The position numbers were made by a program, and so were the translations under genes. DNA of 64,000 bases from assembly GCA_035651995.1 (NCBI GenBank), contig DASRER010000002.1:1-64000 (forward strand), read 5' to 3'. Below, in pieces: positions 43,861-51,984 of the stretch (the stretch's first letter is position 1; every line of letters begins with the position of its first letter). Source of the stretch: Terriglobales bacterium (GTDB lineage Bacteria; Acidobacteriota; Terriglobia; Terriglobales; Acidobacteriaceae). The notes beneath the pieces were generated by a model. It made no database searches. It was given only the letters and a program-made list of their open reading frames with translations, and was not told the DNA's origin.

Positions 43861-44031
43861 ATGCCTACCTATGAATATGTGTGTCTCGCCTGCCACAAGA
43901 CGTTTTCTCAGGTCCTGACCCTGGCCGAGGCCGAGAAGCGGAAGATTGTTTGCCCTGGTTGTCACAGCACCAAGGTTGAGCAGCGTCCGGCAGCTTTTTA
44001 TGCCGTCACGTCGAGAAAAAGCGCTGCCTAA
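43861..44031 (+). CDS. FmdB-family zinc ribbon protein
   Basis: This 56-aa protein begins MPTYEYVCLACHKTFSQ and contains CLAC and CPGC, the four-cysteine zinc ribbon of the FmdB/putative regulatory protein family. The function of these small proteins is unknown; roles in regulation or RNA/DNA binding have been proposed. The start is fixed by GAGG five nt upstream and a likely -10, TAAAAT, at 43833-43838. Confidence 0.85.
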   Translation: MPTYEYVCLACHKTFSQVLTLAEAEKRKIVCPGCHSTKVEQRPAAFYAVTSRKSAA

Positions 44032-44187
44032 GGCGGCAAATCTTCCGATGATGTTTTGGCTGTGCCGCGCCGGGTCCCAGGGTGGATCCGCCCCGCGTGG
44101 CCTGACTGCTACGTCCAGGTTGAGCGGCGCGCGTAACATGGGTCGATGGTTCCAGTCCGGTGGTAGGAACGTCGGCCGATTTGAAAG

Positions 44188-44208
44188 GGCGCGGCTCAGT
44201 CGTGCCGC
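44188..44208. repeat. GC-rich REP-like palindrome in the 44032-44296 gap
   Basis: GCGCGGCTCAGTCGTGCCGCG folds with GCGCGGC pairing to GCCGCG with one bulge. A further GTTCC/GGAAC hairpin lies at about 44149-44170. The core word GGGCGCGGCT recurs at 38114-38122. No gene is seen in this gap. Confidence 0.35.
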
Positions 44209-44296
44209 GGGGCCCGTTTCTTTCGCAAAGGGACCACAGCCGAGCGAGCTTCGTGACTGAGGCGCAATTCCGAATCGAATCAATATCCAGCCCGGG

Positions 44297-45013
44297 TTAG
44301 CGGCTCGACGGAGGAGACAGCGACCACAGAACAGGGAAAAAACGCCAGCGTGACGGCTCAGCCACGGCGACCACGTCGAACGCGGGTTGGGTCGCCAGGA
44401 GCAGCAAGGCGCCAGAGGCCCTGCGCAGCGAACGAATGAGCACGCGCCCGTCAGCGGCTATCGCTACCACCGTCCGTCCGACCAGCTCGCGCGCTTTAAC
44501 AGCGGTAGCGTCAACAATCGCTATCTGCCCCGAGGTCAGACTGGGCGCCATCGAGCCGTCAGGAACCGGAATGCCAAACACGCTTCCTTCATTTGGACAC
44601 ATGCTGGCGGGAACGCGCATGCGAAACGCGACATCTCGCTCGTCGATCGAACGGATTTGCGCAATCGAGACCGCCTGCCGCAAGACGGTGACAACCCGCA
44701 GCGCCTCGACGTCAGCCTCCGGATTGGCCGGCGCTACGCCCGCCCGAACACCCCCGATTGCACCTGCCGATGTCAGCGGTGCGCTGCCGGCGCGCAGATC
44801 GAAGTAATCGCGATCGCTGCCACGATCGTGCGCTAACTCCGCCAGCCGGCGCCAGTTCTCTCGCGTAGGCTCGTCCTCACCGCTCTCCCAGCGCCAGATC
44901 GTGGGGTAGGAAACGGCCATCAGGTGTGCGAATTGCGCCCGCGTAATGCCCAGCGACAGCCGCAGGTCCGCCACCCGGCGGGCCCATTCCGGACGCGCCG
45001 GGACCATTTCCAC
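44297..45013 (-). CDS. XRE-type repressor with an S24/LexA-like C-terminal domain
   Basis: The product (238 aa from GTG 45013, chosen because AGAGG lies seven nt upstream; TTG 45040 is longer) has a helix-turn-helix (residues about 10-65, ITRAQFAHLMAVSYPTIWRW). A linker and a LexA/S24-like fold follow, with FGIPVPDGSMAPSLTSGQIAIV. The conserved serine (GSM) is present, but the expected catalytic lysine is replaced: the segment reads VLIRSLRR. Self-cleavage is therefore doubtful, and it may respond to a ligand instead. It is divergent from a small gene across a repeat-rich control region. Confidence 0.75.
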   Translation of the reverse strand: MEMVPARPEWARRVADLRLSLGITRAQFAHLMAVSYPTIWRWESGEDEPTRENWRRLAELAHDRGSDRDYFDLRAGSAPLTSAGAIGGVRAGVAPANPEADVEALRVVTVLRQAVSIAQIRSIDERDVAFRMRVPASMCPNEGSVFGIPVPDGSMAPSLTSGQIAIVDATAVKARELVGRTVVAIAADGRVLIRSLRRASGALLLLATQPAFDVVAVAEPSRWRFFPVLWSLSPPSSR

Positions 45014-45033
45014 AGCCCGGCCTCTCTTTGTGG

Positions 45034-45062
45034 TTGACAAATATGACCTCGTAGCGTATTAC
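45034..45062 (+). promoter_or_regulatory. Promoter for the small gene at 45143
   Basis: A perfect -35 TTGACA (45034-45039) and TATTAC (45057-45062) are separated by 17 nt. The -35 overlaps the alternative TTG start of the S24 repressor and the -10 lies within the heptamer repeats at 45055-45075, so the repressor probably controls this promoter. Confidence 0.55.
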
Positions 45063-45078
45063 GTATTGCGTATACGAG
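45048..45078. promoter_or_regulatory. Operator-like repeat cluster between divergent genes
   Basis: Three tandem heptamers CGTATTA-CGTATTG-CGTATAC occupy 45055-45075. They are enclosed by the exact inverted repeat CTCGTA (45048-45053) and TACGAG (45073-45078). The AT-rich cluster overlaps the -10 of the rightward promoter and lies 35 nt upstream of the repressor start, a natural autoregulatory operator for the S24 protein. Binding is inferred. Confidence 0.6.
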
Positions 45079-45142
45079 CTATGCTGCTTCAGCTTATCAC
45101 GCGCAGCGGCTGGCGAAAGCGTCATACTGACTTAGCGAAATC

Positions 45143-45352
45143 GTGAACGCACGCAGGCGTAAAGAGACCGACGTGGTTTCCCCAGCGGATGCAGTTCGCC
45201 GCCGATGCACGCAGCCCTTCTCTGGCGGAGGCGTCTACACGCCTGAGCAGATGGCGCTCCAGTCCATCGCGCTGGCCATGACCGAAATGGCGGCCACACT
45301 GGCGGAGCTGCTCGAACTGCGCCGCCAGGAACAGCGCTTCGAGCCACTCTGA
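45143..45352 (+). CDS. Small protein of unknown function (69 aa), divergent from the S24 repressor
   Basis: GTG 45143 opens a 69-codon frame behind the TTGACA promoter at 45034. The N-terminus is basic (MNARRRKETD); the C-terminal 35 residues (TPEQMALQSIALAMTEMA, then ATLAELLELRRQEQR) form an amphipathic, possibly coiled-coil helix. No Shine-Dalgarno is visible. It is the likely target of the neighbouring repressor. I do not recognise a family. Confidence 0.5.
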   Translation: MNARRRKETDVVSPADAVRRRCTQPFSGGGVYTPEQMALQSIALAMTEMAATLAELLELRRQEQRFEPL

Positions 45353-45405
45353 AAACGGGTCGCGAGTTCCCCATTCTGGCACGGCCGCCGCTTGCAGGTC
45401 GCCGA

Positions 45406-45432
45406 GAACTCGAAACTTGAAACTCGAAACTG
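45406..45432. repeat. Word-repeat element AACTCGAAACT
   Basis: AACTCGAAACT occurs at 45407-45417 and again at 45421-45431, separated by TGA, immediately before the end of the S9 peptidase gene. An inverse word, CGAGTTCC, lies 40 nt upstream (45363-45370). It resembles the word-repeat elements at 31160, 23739 and 49445 in design. Confidence 0.4.
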
Positions 45433-45438
45433 CTTTTC

Positions 45439-47415
45439 TCAGTCCGCCGCCTGCTCGCCCAGCAGGAATCGCCGGACGAACATGATCGTTGCGTAGAACT
45501 GGAAGTCGCGGTTCTTCTTCTTGGCGTAGCCGTGGCCCTCGTCGTTGGCGAGCAGGAACCACACCGGCACGCCGTTGGCGCGGATCTTGTCCAGGATCTG
45601 CACGCTCTCGCTGTACGGCACGCGCGGATCGTTCTTGCCCACCACGGCGAAGAGCGGCTTCTGGATCTTCTGCGCGTTGCTCATGGGCGCAATGCGCGTC
45701 AGGTACTCGCGCATCTTCGGATCGCGCTCGTCGCCGTACTCCACTCGGCGCAGGTCGCGGCGGTAAGCCTCGGTGTGCTCCAGTAGCGTGACCAGGCTGG
45801 TGATGCCCACCACCGGCAGCGAGCAGCAGATGCGGTCGCTGTAGTAGTACGCCACGGCGTAGGTCATGTGTCCGCCGTAACTGCCGCCGGTGATCATCAC
45901 CTTGTCGGGGTCGAGCCCGGGCTGCTGCTTGATCCAGTCCAGCAGCGCGCCAATGTCCTTGTAGGTGTCTTCGCGCAGCGTGCCGTTGTCTTTCGCGAGG
46001 AACGTCTTGCCGTAGCCGGTCGAACCGCGCACGTTCGGGTACACGATGGCCACGCCCAGCTCGTTCAGGTAATAGTTGTTCAGCCCGATGAAGCTTGGCC
46101 GCGACTGCCCCTCCGGCCCTCCGTGGATGTTCACGATCACCGGGCGCTTGCCGCCGAACTTCGCCGGCGGCTTGTAGAGATAGCCCGACATCGACAGCCC
46201 GTCGAAGCTCTTCCAGGTGATCAGCTCAGGGACGGCGAAGTTCCCGGCGTTGAGCCCGCCGGTTTCGCTCTCCGTCCAGCGCGACAGGACGCCGGTCTGC
46301 ACGTCCACCGAATAGACGTCGGCCGGCGCCTGCGCCCAGCTGAGTGCGAAGCCCACGTCGCGGTTATTGGGATGCCACTTCAGCCCGCTGATCACGCCCG
46401 CCGGAAGTTTGGGCGCCGGCTTTTCCTTCCGCGTGGCGGTATCAAGAAAGTGCAGCACGCTGGTGCCGTTCTGATTGGCGGCGAAGGCGATCGTGCGCCC
46501 ATCCTCGCTCAGGTCGTATTCTTCGATGTCCCACGGAATGGACGTCGTCAGATAGGTAAGCTGTTTGCTGGCGAGATCGCAGTAGGCCAGACGGTGGAAC
46601 TCGGAATCCTTGTCGGTGGTCAGATAGATGCCCTTGGCGTCGTGGCTGAACGTGGCGGGACCGTAGAAGACTTTTTCCTTCCCCGCGCTGCCGTCGAGCA
46701 GCAGCGTCTTGGTCGCCGCCGCCACGTCCACCAGCCAGAGCTTGCTCTCGTTGGCCGAGATGAATTCGGTCAGCAGAATCTTGGTATCGTCCGGCGACCA
46801 CTTCGTCGGGCCCCATCCGCCGCCCTGCAACTGAAGCAGCATGCGGTCCGACTTGGGATCGCGCGGATCGATGACCCACAGATCGGTGTCCTGCCCGGTT
46901 CGGCGCGTTGAGGTATACGCCATCCGATCACCGGCGTGGGAGAACACCGCCGCCAGGTTGCGCGACTTGCCGTCGGTCAGCAGGGTGATGTCGCCCGAGC
47001 CGACGTCGTAGCGGTAGTACTGGAACCACTCGCCCCCGCCCACGTCTTTGTGGATCACGAAATACTTGCCGCTCCTGGGCTGGAAAGCCGCACCCGCCAC
47101 GCGGTCGGGGAAGAAGGTCATCTGCTTGCGCGCGCCGCCCGGCATCTTCACCCAGTGCACCTGCACGGTGTCGCCGAAGCGCGTGCCGATCAACATTTCG
47201 CGCTTGGTCGGCTCCCAATCGAACAGCGAAGCGCCCCGCGTCTCGGTGTAGCGGTCCGCCTGCTGCACCACCGACATCGGCACCGGCGGAATCCCCTGCG
47301 TCACCAGGTTGTCGCCCGGCTTGAAGACAGGCGCGGAAGCCGGCGGCGCGCCCTGGGCCCAAACCAGAGTTGCGAGAATGAGACTTGCACTGAAGGTTTG
47401 CGCGCGCTTGAACAT
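45439..47415 (-). CDS. Secreted S9 family prolyl oligopeptidase
   Basis: From ATG 47415 the product is 658 aa with a signal peptide (cleavage near LVWAQG), a beta-propeller (about 40-400) and an alpha/beta-hydrolase domain. The triad is Ser512 in GGSYGGHM, Asp596 in GKNDPRVP and His628 in NDEGHGY. The segment IVNIHGGPEGQSRP is typical of S9C-type peptidases. It probably cleaves peptides outside the cytoplasm and is unrelated in detail to the S9 enzyme at 10781. Confidence 0.9.
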   Translation of the reverse strand: MFKRAQTFSASLILATLVWAQGAPPASAPVFKPGDNLVTQGIPPVPMSVVQQADRYTETRGASLFDWEPTKREMLIGTRFGDTVQVHWVKMPGGARKQMTFFPDRVAGAAFQPRSGKYFVIHKDVGGGEWFQYYRYDVGSGDITLLTDGKSRNLAAVFSHAGDRMAYTSTRRTGQDTDLWVIDPRDPKSDRMLLQLQGGGWGPTKWSPDDTKILLTEFISANESKLWLVDVAAATKTLLLDGSAGKEKVFYGPATFSHDAKGIYLTTDKDSEFHRLAYCDLASKQLTYLTTSIPWDIEEYDLSEDGRTIAFAANQNGTSVLHFLDTATRKEKPAPKLPAGVISGLKWHPNNRDVGFALSWAQAPADVYSVDVQTGVLSRWTESETGGLNAGNFAVPELITWKSFDGLSMSGYLYKPPAKFGGKRPVIVNIHGGPEGQSRPSFIGLNNYYLNELGVAIVYPNVRGSTGYGKTFLAKDNGTLREDTYKDIGALLDWIKQQPGLDPDKVMITGGSYGGHMTYAVAYYYSDRICCSLPVVGITSLVTLLEHTEAYRRDLRRVEYGDERDPKMREYLTRIAPMSNAQKIQKPLFAVVGKNDPRVPYSESVQILDKIRANGVPVWFLLANDEGHGYAKKKNRDFQFYATIMFVRRFLLGEQAAD

Positions 47416-47507
47416 GTATGTCCTCACCGGATGAAAACGGGAGCAAAGCTTAGAGGCAACCGCGTGGCGAATCAAGGGAGAAGCGGCTCGGGTAGAATCG
47501 ACACTCC

Positions 47508-48494
47508 ATGTTGAAGCGATTTATCCCGCTGCTTGCGCTGGCCGTCACCGCCGCGGCCCAAACCCCCGTCTCCACCTTCTCCATCGTCGCCCGCGATCCC
47601 GCCACCGGCCAGATGGGCGTCGCCGTCGCCTCGCGCTACTTCTCGGTCGGTTCGGTCGTGCCCTGGGCCGAGGCGAACGTGGGCGCCGCCGCCACCCAGG
47701 CCAACGTCAACGTCGGCTACGGACGCCGCGCGCTCGAGTTGCTGCGGCAAGGCCTGACCGCGCAGAAAGTTGTGGAACAGCTGCTCGCCGAAGACAAGTT
47801 CGACGGCAAGGACGGCCGCCAGGTCGCCGTCGTCGACGCCAAGGGCAACATCGCCGCCTACACCGGTCCCAACGCGCCCACCTGGGCGGGCGACCGCCAG
47901 GGCAAGACATGGTCGGCGCAGGGCAACATTCTCGTCGGCCCGCAGGTGCCCGAGGCGATGGGCAAGGCCTTCGACGAGGCGCAAGGCGAATTCGCGGAAA
48001 AACTCTTCGCTGCCCTCAAAGCCGGCGACGCCGCGGGCGGCGACAAGCGCGGACGCCAATCGGCCTCGATGCTCATCGTCTGCGACAAGTGCGGCCGCAA
48101 CACCAACAACGACCGCTACCTGTACCTCAACGTTGACGACAACCCCGACCCGCTTACCGAGCTGCGTCGCCTGCTCAACGTGGCCCTGCTTTCGAATTAT
48201 CAAGACCGCTCGTTCAAGCTGCTCACCGACAAGAAATATCCGGAAGCGCGCGACGCCGCGGCCATGGCCGTGAAATACGCTCCCGAGCGCCCGGGGCCGC
48301 ACTTGAATCTGGGGCTGCTGAATTATCTGGCGGGCGACAAGGACGCCGCCCTCACCGAATTCCGCCGCGCGCGTGAACTCGATCCTGACTTCCAGAAAAA
48401 TTGGGACGCCATCGTGCAGGTGCGCCCGGCATTCAAGCCAGTCATGGACGATCAGGAATTTCTCGAGAAGCTGTTTCCACCAGCTACAAAATAA
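47508..48494 (+). CDS. DUF1028 family protein with C-terminal TPR
   Basis: The 328-aa product starts with a signal peptide (LIPLLALAV-like), then the DUF1028 domain, an Ntn-hydrolase-like fold opening STFSIVARDPATGQMGVAVAS with a conserved Asp/Arg pair, to about residue 220. A TPR-like tail (PGPHLNLGLLNYLAGDKDAA) follows. A TAGAAT -10 lies nine nt before the ATG with no Shine-Dalgarno, suggesting leaderless transcription. Function unknown; peptidase or amidase activity is plausible from the fold. Confidence 0.8.
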   Translation: MLKRFIPLLALAVTAAAQTPVSTFSIVARDPATGQMGVAVASRYFSVGSVVPWAEANVGAAATQANVNVGYGRRALELLRQGLTAQKVVEQLLAEDKFDGKDGRQVAVVDAKGNIAAYTGPNAPTWAGDRQGKTWSAQGNILVGPQVPEAMGKAFDEAQGEFAEKLFAALKAGDAAGGDKRGRQSASMLIVCDKCGRNTNNDRYLYLNVDDNPDPLTELRRLLNVALLSNYQDRSFKLLTDKKYPEARDAAAMAVKYAPERPGPHLNLGLLNYLAGDKDAALTEFRRARELDPDFQKNWDAIVQVRPAFKPVMDDQEFLEKLFPPATK

Positions 48495-48498
48495 TCTT

Positions 48499-48525
48499 CG
48501 TCATCCTGGGCGAAGTCGAAGGACC
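48499..48525. repeat. REP-like palindrome (TCCTGGGCGAAGTCGAAGGA type)
   Basis: TCATCCTGGGCGAAGTCGAA followed by GGACCCC forms an imperfect palindrome: TCCT pairs with AGGA around GCGAAG/TCGAA. Near-identical units are common between genes in many GC-rich soil bacteria. It lies in the 104-nt gap between two convergent genes and may act as a terminator-like barrier. Confidence 0.45.
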
Positions 48526-48598
48526 CCAACCCGGGCGGCAGCACCTCGCAGTCGTCAGGCTTGCCGGCCCGGGCCCGCGTTTTCGCCGCGACGGACAA

Positions 48599-48970
48599 CT
48601 ACTCCCGCGTCAGCGGGTAACCCTTCTCTCTCCAGCCACGAATCCCGCCGTCCATGGAAATCACGTTGCTGTAGCCCATCTTTTGCAGATTGTCGGCCGC
48701 CAGCGCCGAGCGAAAACCGCCGCCACAATAGAGCACGACATGGGCGCCCGTGTCGGGCACGCGCGCTTCGATGTCGCGCTCGATAACGCCCTTGCCTAAA
48801 TGGATCGCGCCGGGCAGATGGTCCTTGGCGTACTCGCTCTCCTCGCGCACGTCCACCAGAACGAATTTATCGCCGCGGTCCATGCGCGCCTTCACCTCGT
48901 CCACGTTCATCTGCCGGACGCGCTTCTTGGCATCGTTCACAATCTGTAGGAAACGCGGGGAATGCTGCAC
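48599..48970 (-). CDS. Single-domain rhodanese (sulfurtransferase)
   Basis: From GTG 48970, which has GGAGG seven nt upstream, the product is 123 aa. The rhodanese fold is clear: FVLVDVREESEYAKDHLPGA with the conserved Asp and Arg, and the active cysteine in VVLYCGGGFRS. It transfers sulfur from a persulfide to an acceptor such as cyanide or a tRNA-modifying enzyme. An upstream ATG at 49081 would overlap the divergent DoxX gene and is unlikely. Confidence 0.88.
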   Translation of the reverse strand: MQHSPRFLQIVNDAKKRVRQMNVDEVKARMDRGDKFVLVDVREESEYAKDHLPGAIHLGKGVIERDIEARVPDTGAHVVLYCGGGFRSALAADNLQKMGYSNVISMDGGIRGWREKGYPLTRE

Positions 48971-49055
48971 GATGTAACCTCCTGCGCCGCTCGGAATCTC
49001 ACCAGCGAACCTGATATTGTTGCACACCTCAAACCGGTGAATCCGGGGGTGGACC

Positions 49056-49442
49056 ATGTTCCCCGCATTGGCTCGCTTCACCGACTGCGCCCTGCTGCTG
49101 CTGCGGCTGCTGATCGCCGCAGTCTTCGTCAGCAGCGGCTACAACCACCTGAAAGATCCCGAGGCCCGCGCCAAAAGCATCGAGGCGAGCAAGGGCCTAA
49201 CCATTTTCCTCGGCGCCGCCGAACTCGCCGGCGGACTCGGCGTCGGCCTCGGAGTGCTCATCCAGCTCGCCGCCGCCGGCCTCATCCTTGTGATGCTCGG
49301 CGCCATCCAGAAGAAGATCTTTGTCTGGAAAACCGGCTTCTGGGGCAAGCAGGGACAAGGCTGGCATTACGACCTCATGTTCGTGGTGATGAACCTGGTC
49401 ATCATCGCGACCAACGGCGGCCAGTATGTACTCTGGAAGTAA
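49056..49442 (+). CDS. DoxX family membrane protein
   Basis: This 128-aa protein has four transmembrane helices (about 8-28, 48-68, 70-88, 105-123). DoxX-family motifs include LLRLLIAAVFVSSGYNHLKDP near the N-terminus and LGAAELAGGLGVGLG. DoxX homologues range from thiosulfate:quinone oxidoreductase subunits to oxidoreductase-like proteins of unknown substrate. The divergent rhodanese suggests a link to sulfur chemistry, but this is not proof. Confidence 0.8.
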   Translation: MFPALARFTDCALLLLRLLIAAVFVSSGYNHLKDPEARAKSIEASKGLTIFLGAAELAGGLGVGLGVLIQLAAAGLILVMLGAIQKKIFVWKTGFWGKQGQGWHYDLMFVVMNLVIIATNGGQYVLWK

Positions 49443-49444
49443 GA

Positions 49445-49600
49445 CATTTGTGATTTGTAATTTGTGATTTCAGGATTTGGGATTTGTGGCTGTTCCCCTA
49501 GCTCCTGGTCAGGGCGAGTCCAAATCGCAAATCACCAATGCTTTTCGGCGCACGAACCTGACTCGCAAATCACCAATCGCAAATCACAAATGCTTTTCGG
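49445..49600. repeat. AT-rich word-repeat element with inverted arms
   Basis: The left arm (49445-49488) consists of repeated ATTTGTGATTTG-like words; the right arm (49518-49600) consists of the inverse words CGCAAATCACCAAT. Within the right arm CGCAAATCACCAATGCTTTT at 49526-49545 recurs with one mismatch at 49578-49597 and continues CGG in both. The arms are far more A+T rich than the flanking genes. The element separates DoxX from TauE and could form a long hairpin. Confidence 0.6.
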
Positions 49601-49616
49601 TGATAATGCTGGGTGC

Positions 49617-50393
49617 ATGCATCCGGCGAGCGCAGCGCTCCTGTTCGCGGCGGCGGTGTTGGCGGGCGCGCTCAATTCGGTCGCCGGCGGCGGCAGCTTC
49701 ATCGCCTTCCCTGCCCTCATCTTCACCGGCATCGCCCCGGTCAGCGCGAACGCTACCAACACGGTAGCCCTCTGGCCCGGCACTCTGGCCAGCGCGCGCG
49801 CTTATCGTGAGGACTTCGGCGGCATGACGCGCGCGTTGTTCATCACCCTGATCGTGGTCGGCGTGGTGGGTGGCGTTTCCGGCGCGACCATCCTGCTGCG
49901 CACGCGTCCGCAAACGTTCGTGCGCCTCATTCCTTGGCTGCTGCTTGTGGCAACGGCCATCTTTGCGTTTGGGGGAAAGCTGGCGAACGCGCTCCGCGCC
50001 CGCAACAACGCCGCACGCCACGCTCCCGTGCTGCCCCTGCCGCTGGTCATCGTGCTGCAACTCGCGGCGGCGATTTACGGCGGTTTCTTCGGCGCCGGCA
50101 TCGGCATCCTGATGCTTGCCATTCTTTCCCTCACCGGACTGGAAAACATCCACAGCATGAACGCTTACAAGAACCTCTTGGTGGGCGCGATCAACGGCGT
50201 GGCGGTGGTCACGTTCATCACGGCGCGCATCGTGGCGTGGCCGGAGGCGGTGCTCATGGTCGCCGGCAGCATCGTGGGCGGATGGGCGGGCGCGCGCGTC
50301 GTGCGCCGCTTCGATCCGGCGAAAGTGCGCGTGCTGGTGATCGTGATCGCCTGCGCTATGACGGCGTATTTCTTCTGGAAAACAGGCGTGTAG
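49617..50393 (+). CDS. TauE/SafE family sulfite/sulfonate exporter-like protein
   Basis: The product (258 aa) has about eight transmembrane helices and the TauE/SafE motifs AGALNSVAGGGSFIAFPAL and GGFFGAGIGILMLAIL, the paired Gly-rich loops of the family. It probably exports sulfite, sulfoacetate or another small organic anion. A GATAAT -10 nine nt before the ATG and no Shine-Dalgarno suggest a leaderless mRNA. It follows DoxX after the word-repeat element. Confidence 0.85.
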   Translation: MHPASAALLFAAAVLAGALNSVAGGGSFIAFPALIFTGIAPVSANATNTVALWPGTLASARAYREDFGGMTRALFITLIVVGVVGGVSGATILLRTRPQTFVRLIPWLLLVATAIFAFGGKLANALRARNNAARHAPVLPLPLVIVLQLAAAIYGGFFGAGIGILMLAILSLTGLENIHSMNAYKNLLVGAINGVAVVTFITARIVAWPEAVLMVAGSIVGGWAGARVVRRFDPAKVRVLVIVIACAMTAYFFWKTGV

Positions 50394-50524
50394 CGACGTG
50401 GCTGGCTGCGTCTCGCGCCAGGTCATGGCTGATCGGCCGTCGGCGGCTGGCCGGCTTGCCCGCGAGCGGCTTGCGTCTTGGCACGATCGTTCAAGGGGCT
50501 GAATGCTGATGGCCGGTCGCTGGT

Positions 50525-51229
50525 TTACGTCGTTCTCGGCGGCGTTTTCTCGGCTGCCTGCTGCTGGGCGTCGCCGAAGCTATGGCGCACGTCGGCGCCG
50601 CGCACCCAGAAGATGACATCTTCTGCGATGTTTGTCGCATGGTCGGCCACCCGCTCCAGGTTGCGGGAGATGAGCAGCGTGTCGAGCGCCTGCGGAATCA
50701 CCTGCGGCGCCTGCGTCATGCGGTTTACCAGCACGACATAGGCTTCGTCGTTCATGCGGTCAACGATGTCGTCCATCTTGAGCACAGCCTCGGCCAGCTC
50801 GGCCTTGCCCTCGATGAACGATTCCAGCGCGCGCCGGACCATGCCCGCTGCGGTGGACGCGATCCGAGGAATGTCCACCGGCAGGTCCACCTGCGGCGCC
50901 TTCACCAGGTTCATCACGCGTTCGACCACGTTCACTGCCTGGTCGCCCACCCGCTCCAGGTCAGCGTTGATCTTCATCACGGCGGTGATGAAGCGCAGGT
51001 CCACGGCCATGGGCTGCTGCATCGCGAGCAGGTCGATGGCCAGTTCATCGATCTCGCGTTCGGCGGCGTTGATGGCGTGCTCGCCGGTAAGCACTGCCTT
51101 GCACGTCTTCAGGTCGCGATTGCGATAGGCCTGCGTCGCCAGCTCCACGGCCTGTTCGGCCATGCCGCCCATGGTCAGCAGCTTTTCACGCAGCTCGTCC
51201 AGGCCCTGGTGAAAGCGTGTGCGCGTCAT
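50525..51229 (-). CDS. phoU: PhoU phosphate-uptake regulator (pst operon copy)
   Basis: This 234-aa protein is an all-helical PhoU with two three-helix PhoU repeats. The repeat signatures are [20 protein letters not shown] (first metal-binding E-xxx-D) and [19 protein letters not shown] in the second repeat. PhoU links the Pst transporter to PhoR-type kinases and lowers the signal when phosphate is plentiful. It overlaps pstB by ATGA at the end of pstC-A-B-phoU. Confidence 0.95.
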   Translation of the reverse strand: MTRTRFHQGLDELREKLLTMGGMAEQAVELATQAYRNRDLKTCKAVLTGEHAINAAEREIDELAIDLLAMQQPMAVDLRFITAVMKINADLERVGDQAVNVVERVMNLVKAPQVDLPVDIPRIASTAAGMVRRALESFIEGKAELAEAVLKMDDIVDRMNDEAYVVLVNRMTQAPQVIPQALDTLLISRNLERVADHATNIAEDVIFWVRGADVRHSFGDAQQQAAEKTPPRTT

Positions 51230-51984
51230 CCAAACCTTCCGGTGATGTAATCCTCCGTCCGCTTGTCAGACGGGGTCGTAAAGATCTTTTGGGTCTTGTC
51301 AAACTCCACCAGTTTGCCCATCAGGAAGAACCCGGTGTACTCGGCCACACGCGCCGCCTGCTGCATATTGTGCGTCACGATCACGATGGTGTACTGCTCT
51401 TTCAGCTGGAAGATCAGGTCTTCGATCTTCGCCGTCGAGATGGGATCGAGCGCCGACGCGGGCTCGTCCATGAGCATGACCTCGGGTTCCACCGCCAGCG
51501 CGCGCGCAATGCACAGTCGCTGCTGCTGGCCGCCGGAGAGCGACGCGCCCGACTTCTTCTTCAGCACGTCTTTCACCTCGTCCCACAATGCCGCCAGGCG
51601 CAGGGAACGCTCCACGGTCTCGTCGAGCACGCGACGGTTGCGTATGCCGTTCAGCCTCAGGCCCGCCGCCACGTTGTCGTAAATGGACATCGTCGGAAAC
51701 GGGTTCGGCTTCTGGAACACCATCCCGAGCCGGCGCCTGACCTCCACCGCGCCCGACCCGTTGTAGACGTCGAGCGCGCCCACGCGCACGCTGCCCTGTA
51801 CCCGTGTTCCGGGAATCGTTTCGTGCATGCGGTTCAGGCAGCGCACGAACGTCGACTTGCCGCAGCCCGACGGGCCGATGATGGCGGTCGCGTGGTTCGC
51901 CGGCACCTCCATCACAATGTCGTAGAGCGCCTGCGTGGCGCCGAACCAGGCGCTCAGGTTGTCCACCTTGACGCTGACGCCCAT
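51226..51984 (-). CDS. pstB: Phosphate ABC transporter ATP-binding protein
   Basis: PstB (252 aa from ATG 51984) powers phosphate uptake. The Walker A is GPSGCGKST, the signature is [14 protein letters not shown] and the Walker B is [13 protein letters not shown]; the PstB-typical block [12 protein letters not shown] is present. The family length is about 250-260, and the shorter start is favoured over an upstream in-frame start. The start shares one base with the pstA stop. Confidence 0.96.
   Translation of the reverse strand: MGVSVKVDNLSAWFGATQALYDIVMEVPANHATAIIGPSGCGKSTFVRCLNRMHETIPGTRVQGSVRVGALDVYNGSGAVEVRRRLGMVFQKPNPFPTMSIYDNVAAGLRLNGIRNRRVLDETVERSLRLAALWDEVKDVLKKKSGASLSGGQQQRLCIARALAVEPEVMLMDEPASALDPISTAKIEDLIFQLKEQYTIVIVTHNMQQAARVAEYTGFFLMGKLVEFDKTQKIFTTPSDKRTEDYITGRFG

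Noticed and set aside
31160-49600. CRISPR array or CRISPR-like repeats at the AT-rich repeat sites
   Set aside because: Units are short, overlapping and variable without constant spacer length, and no cas gene is present.
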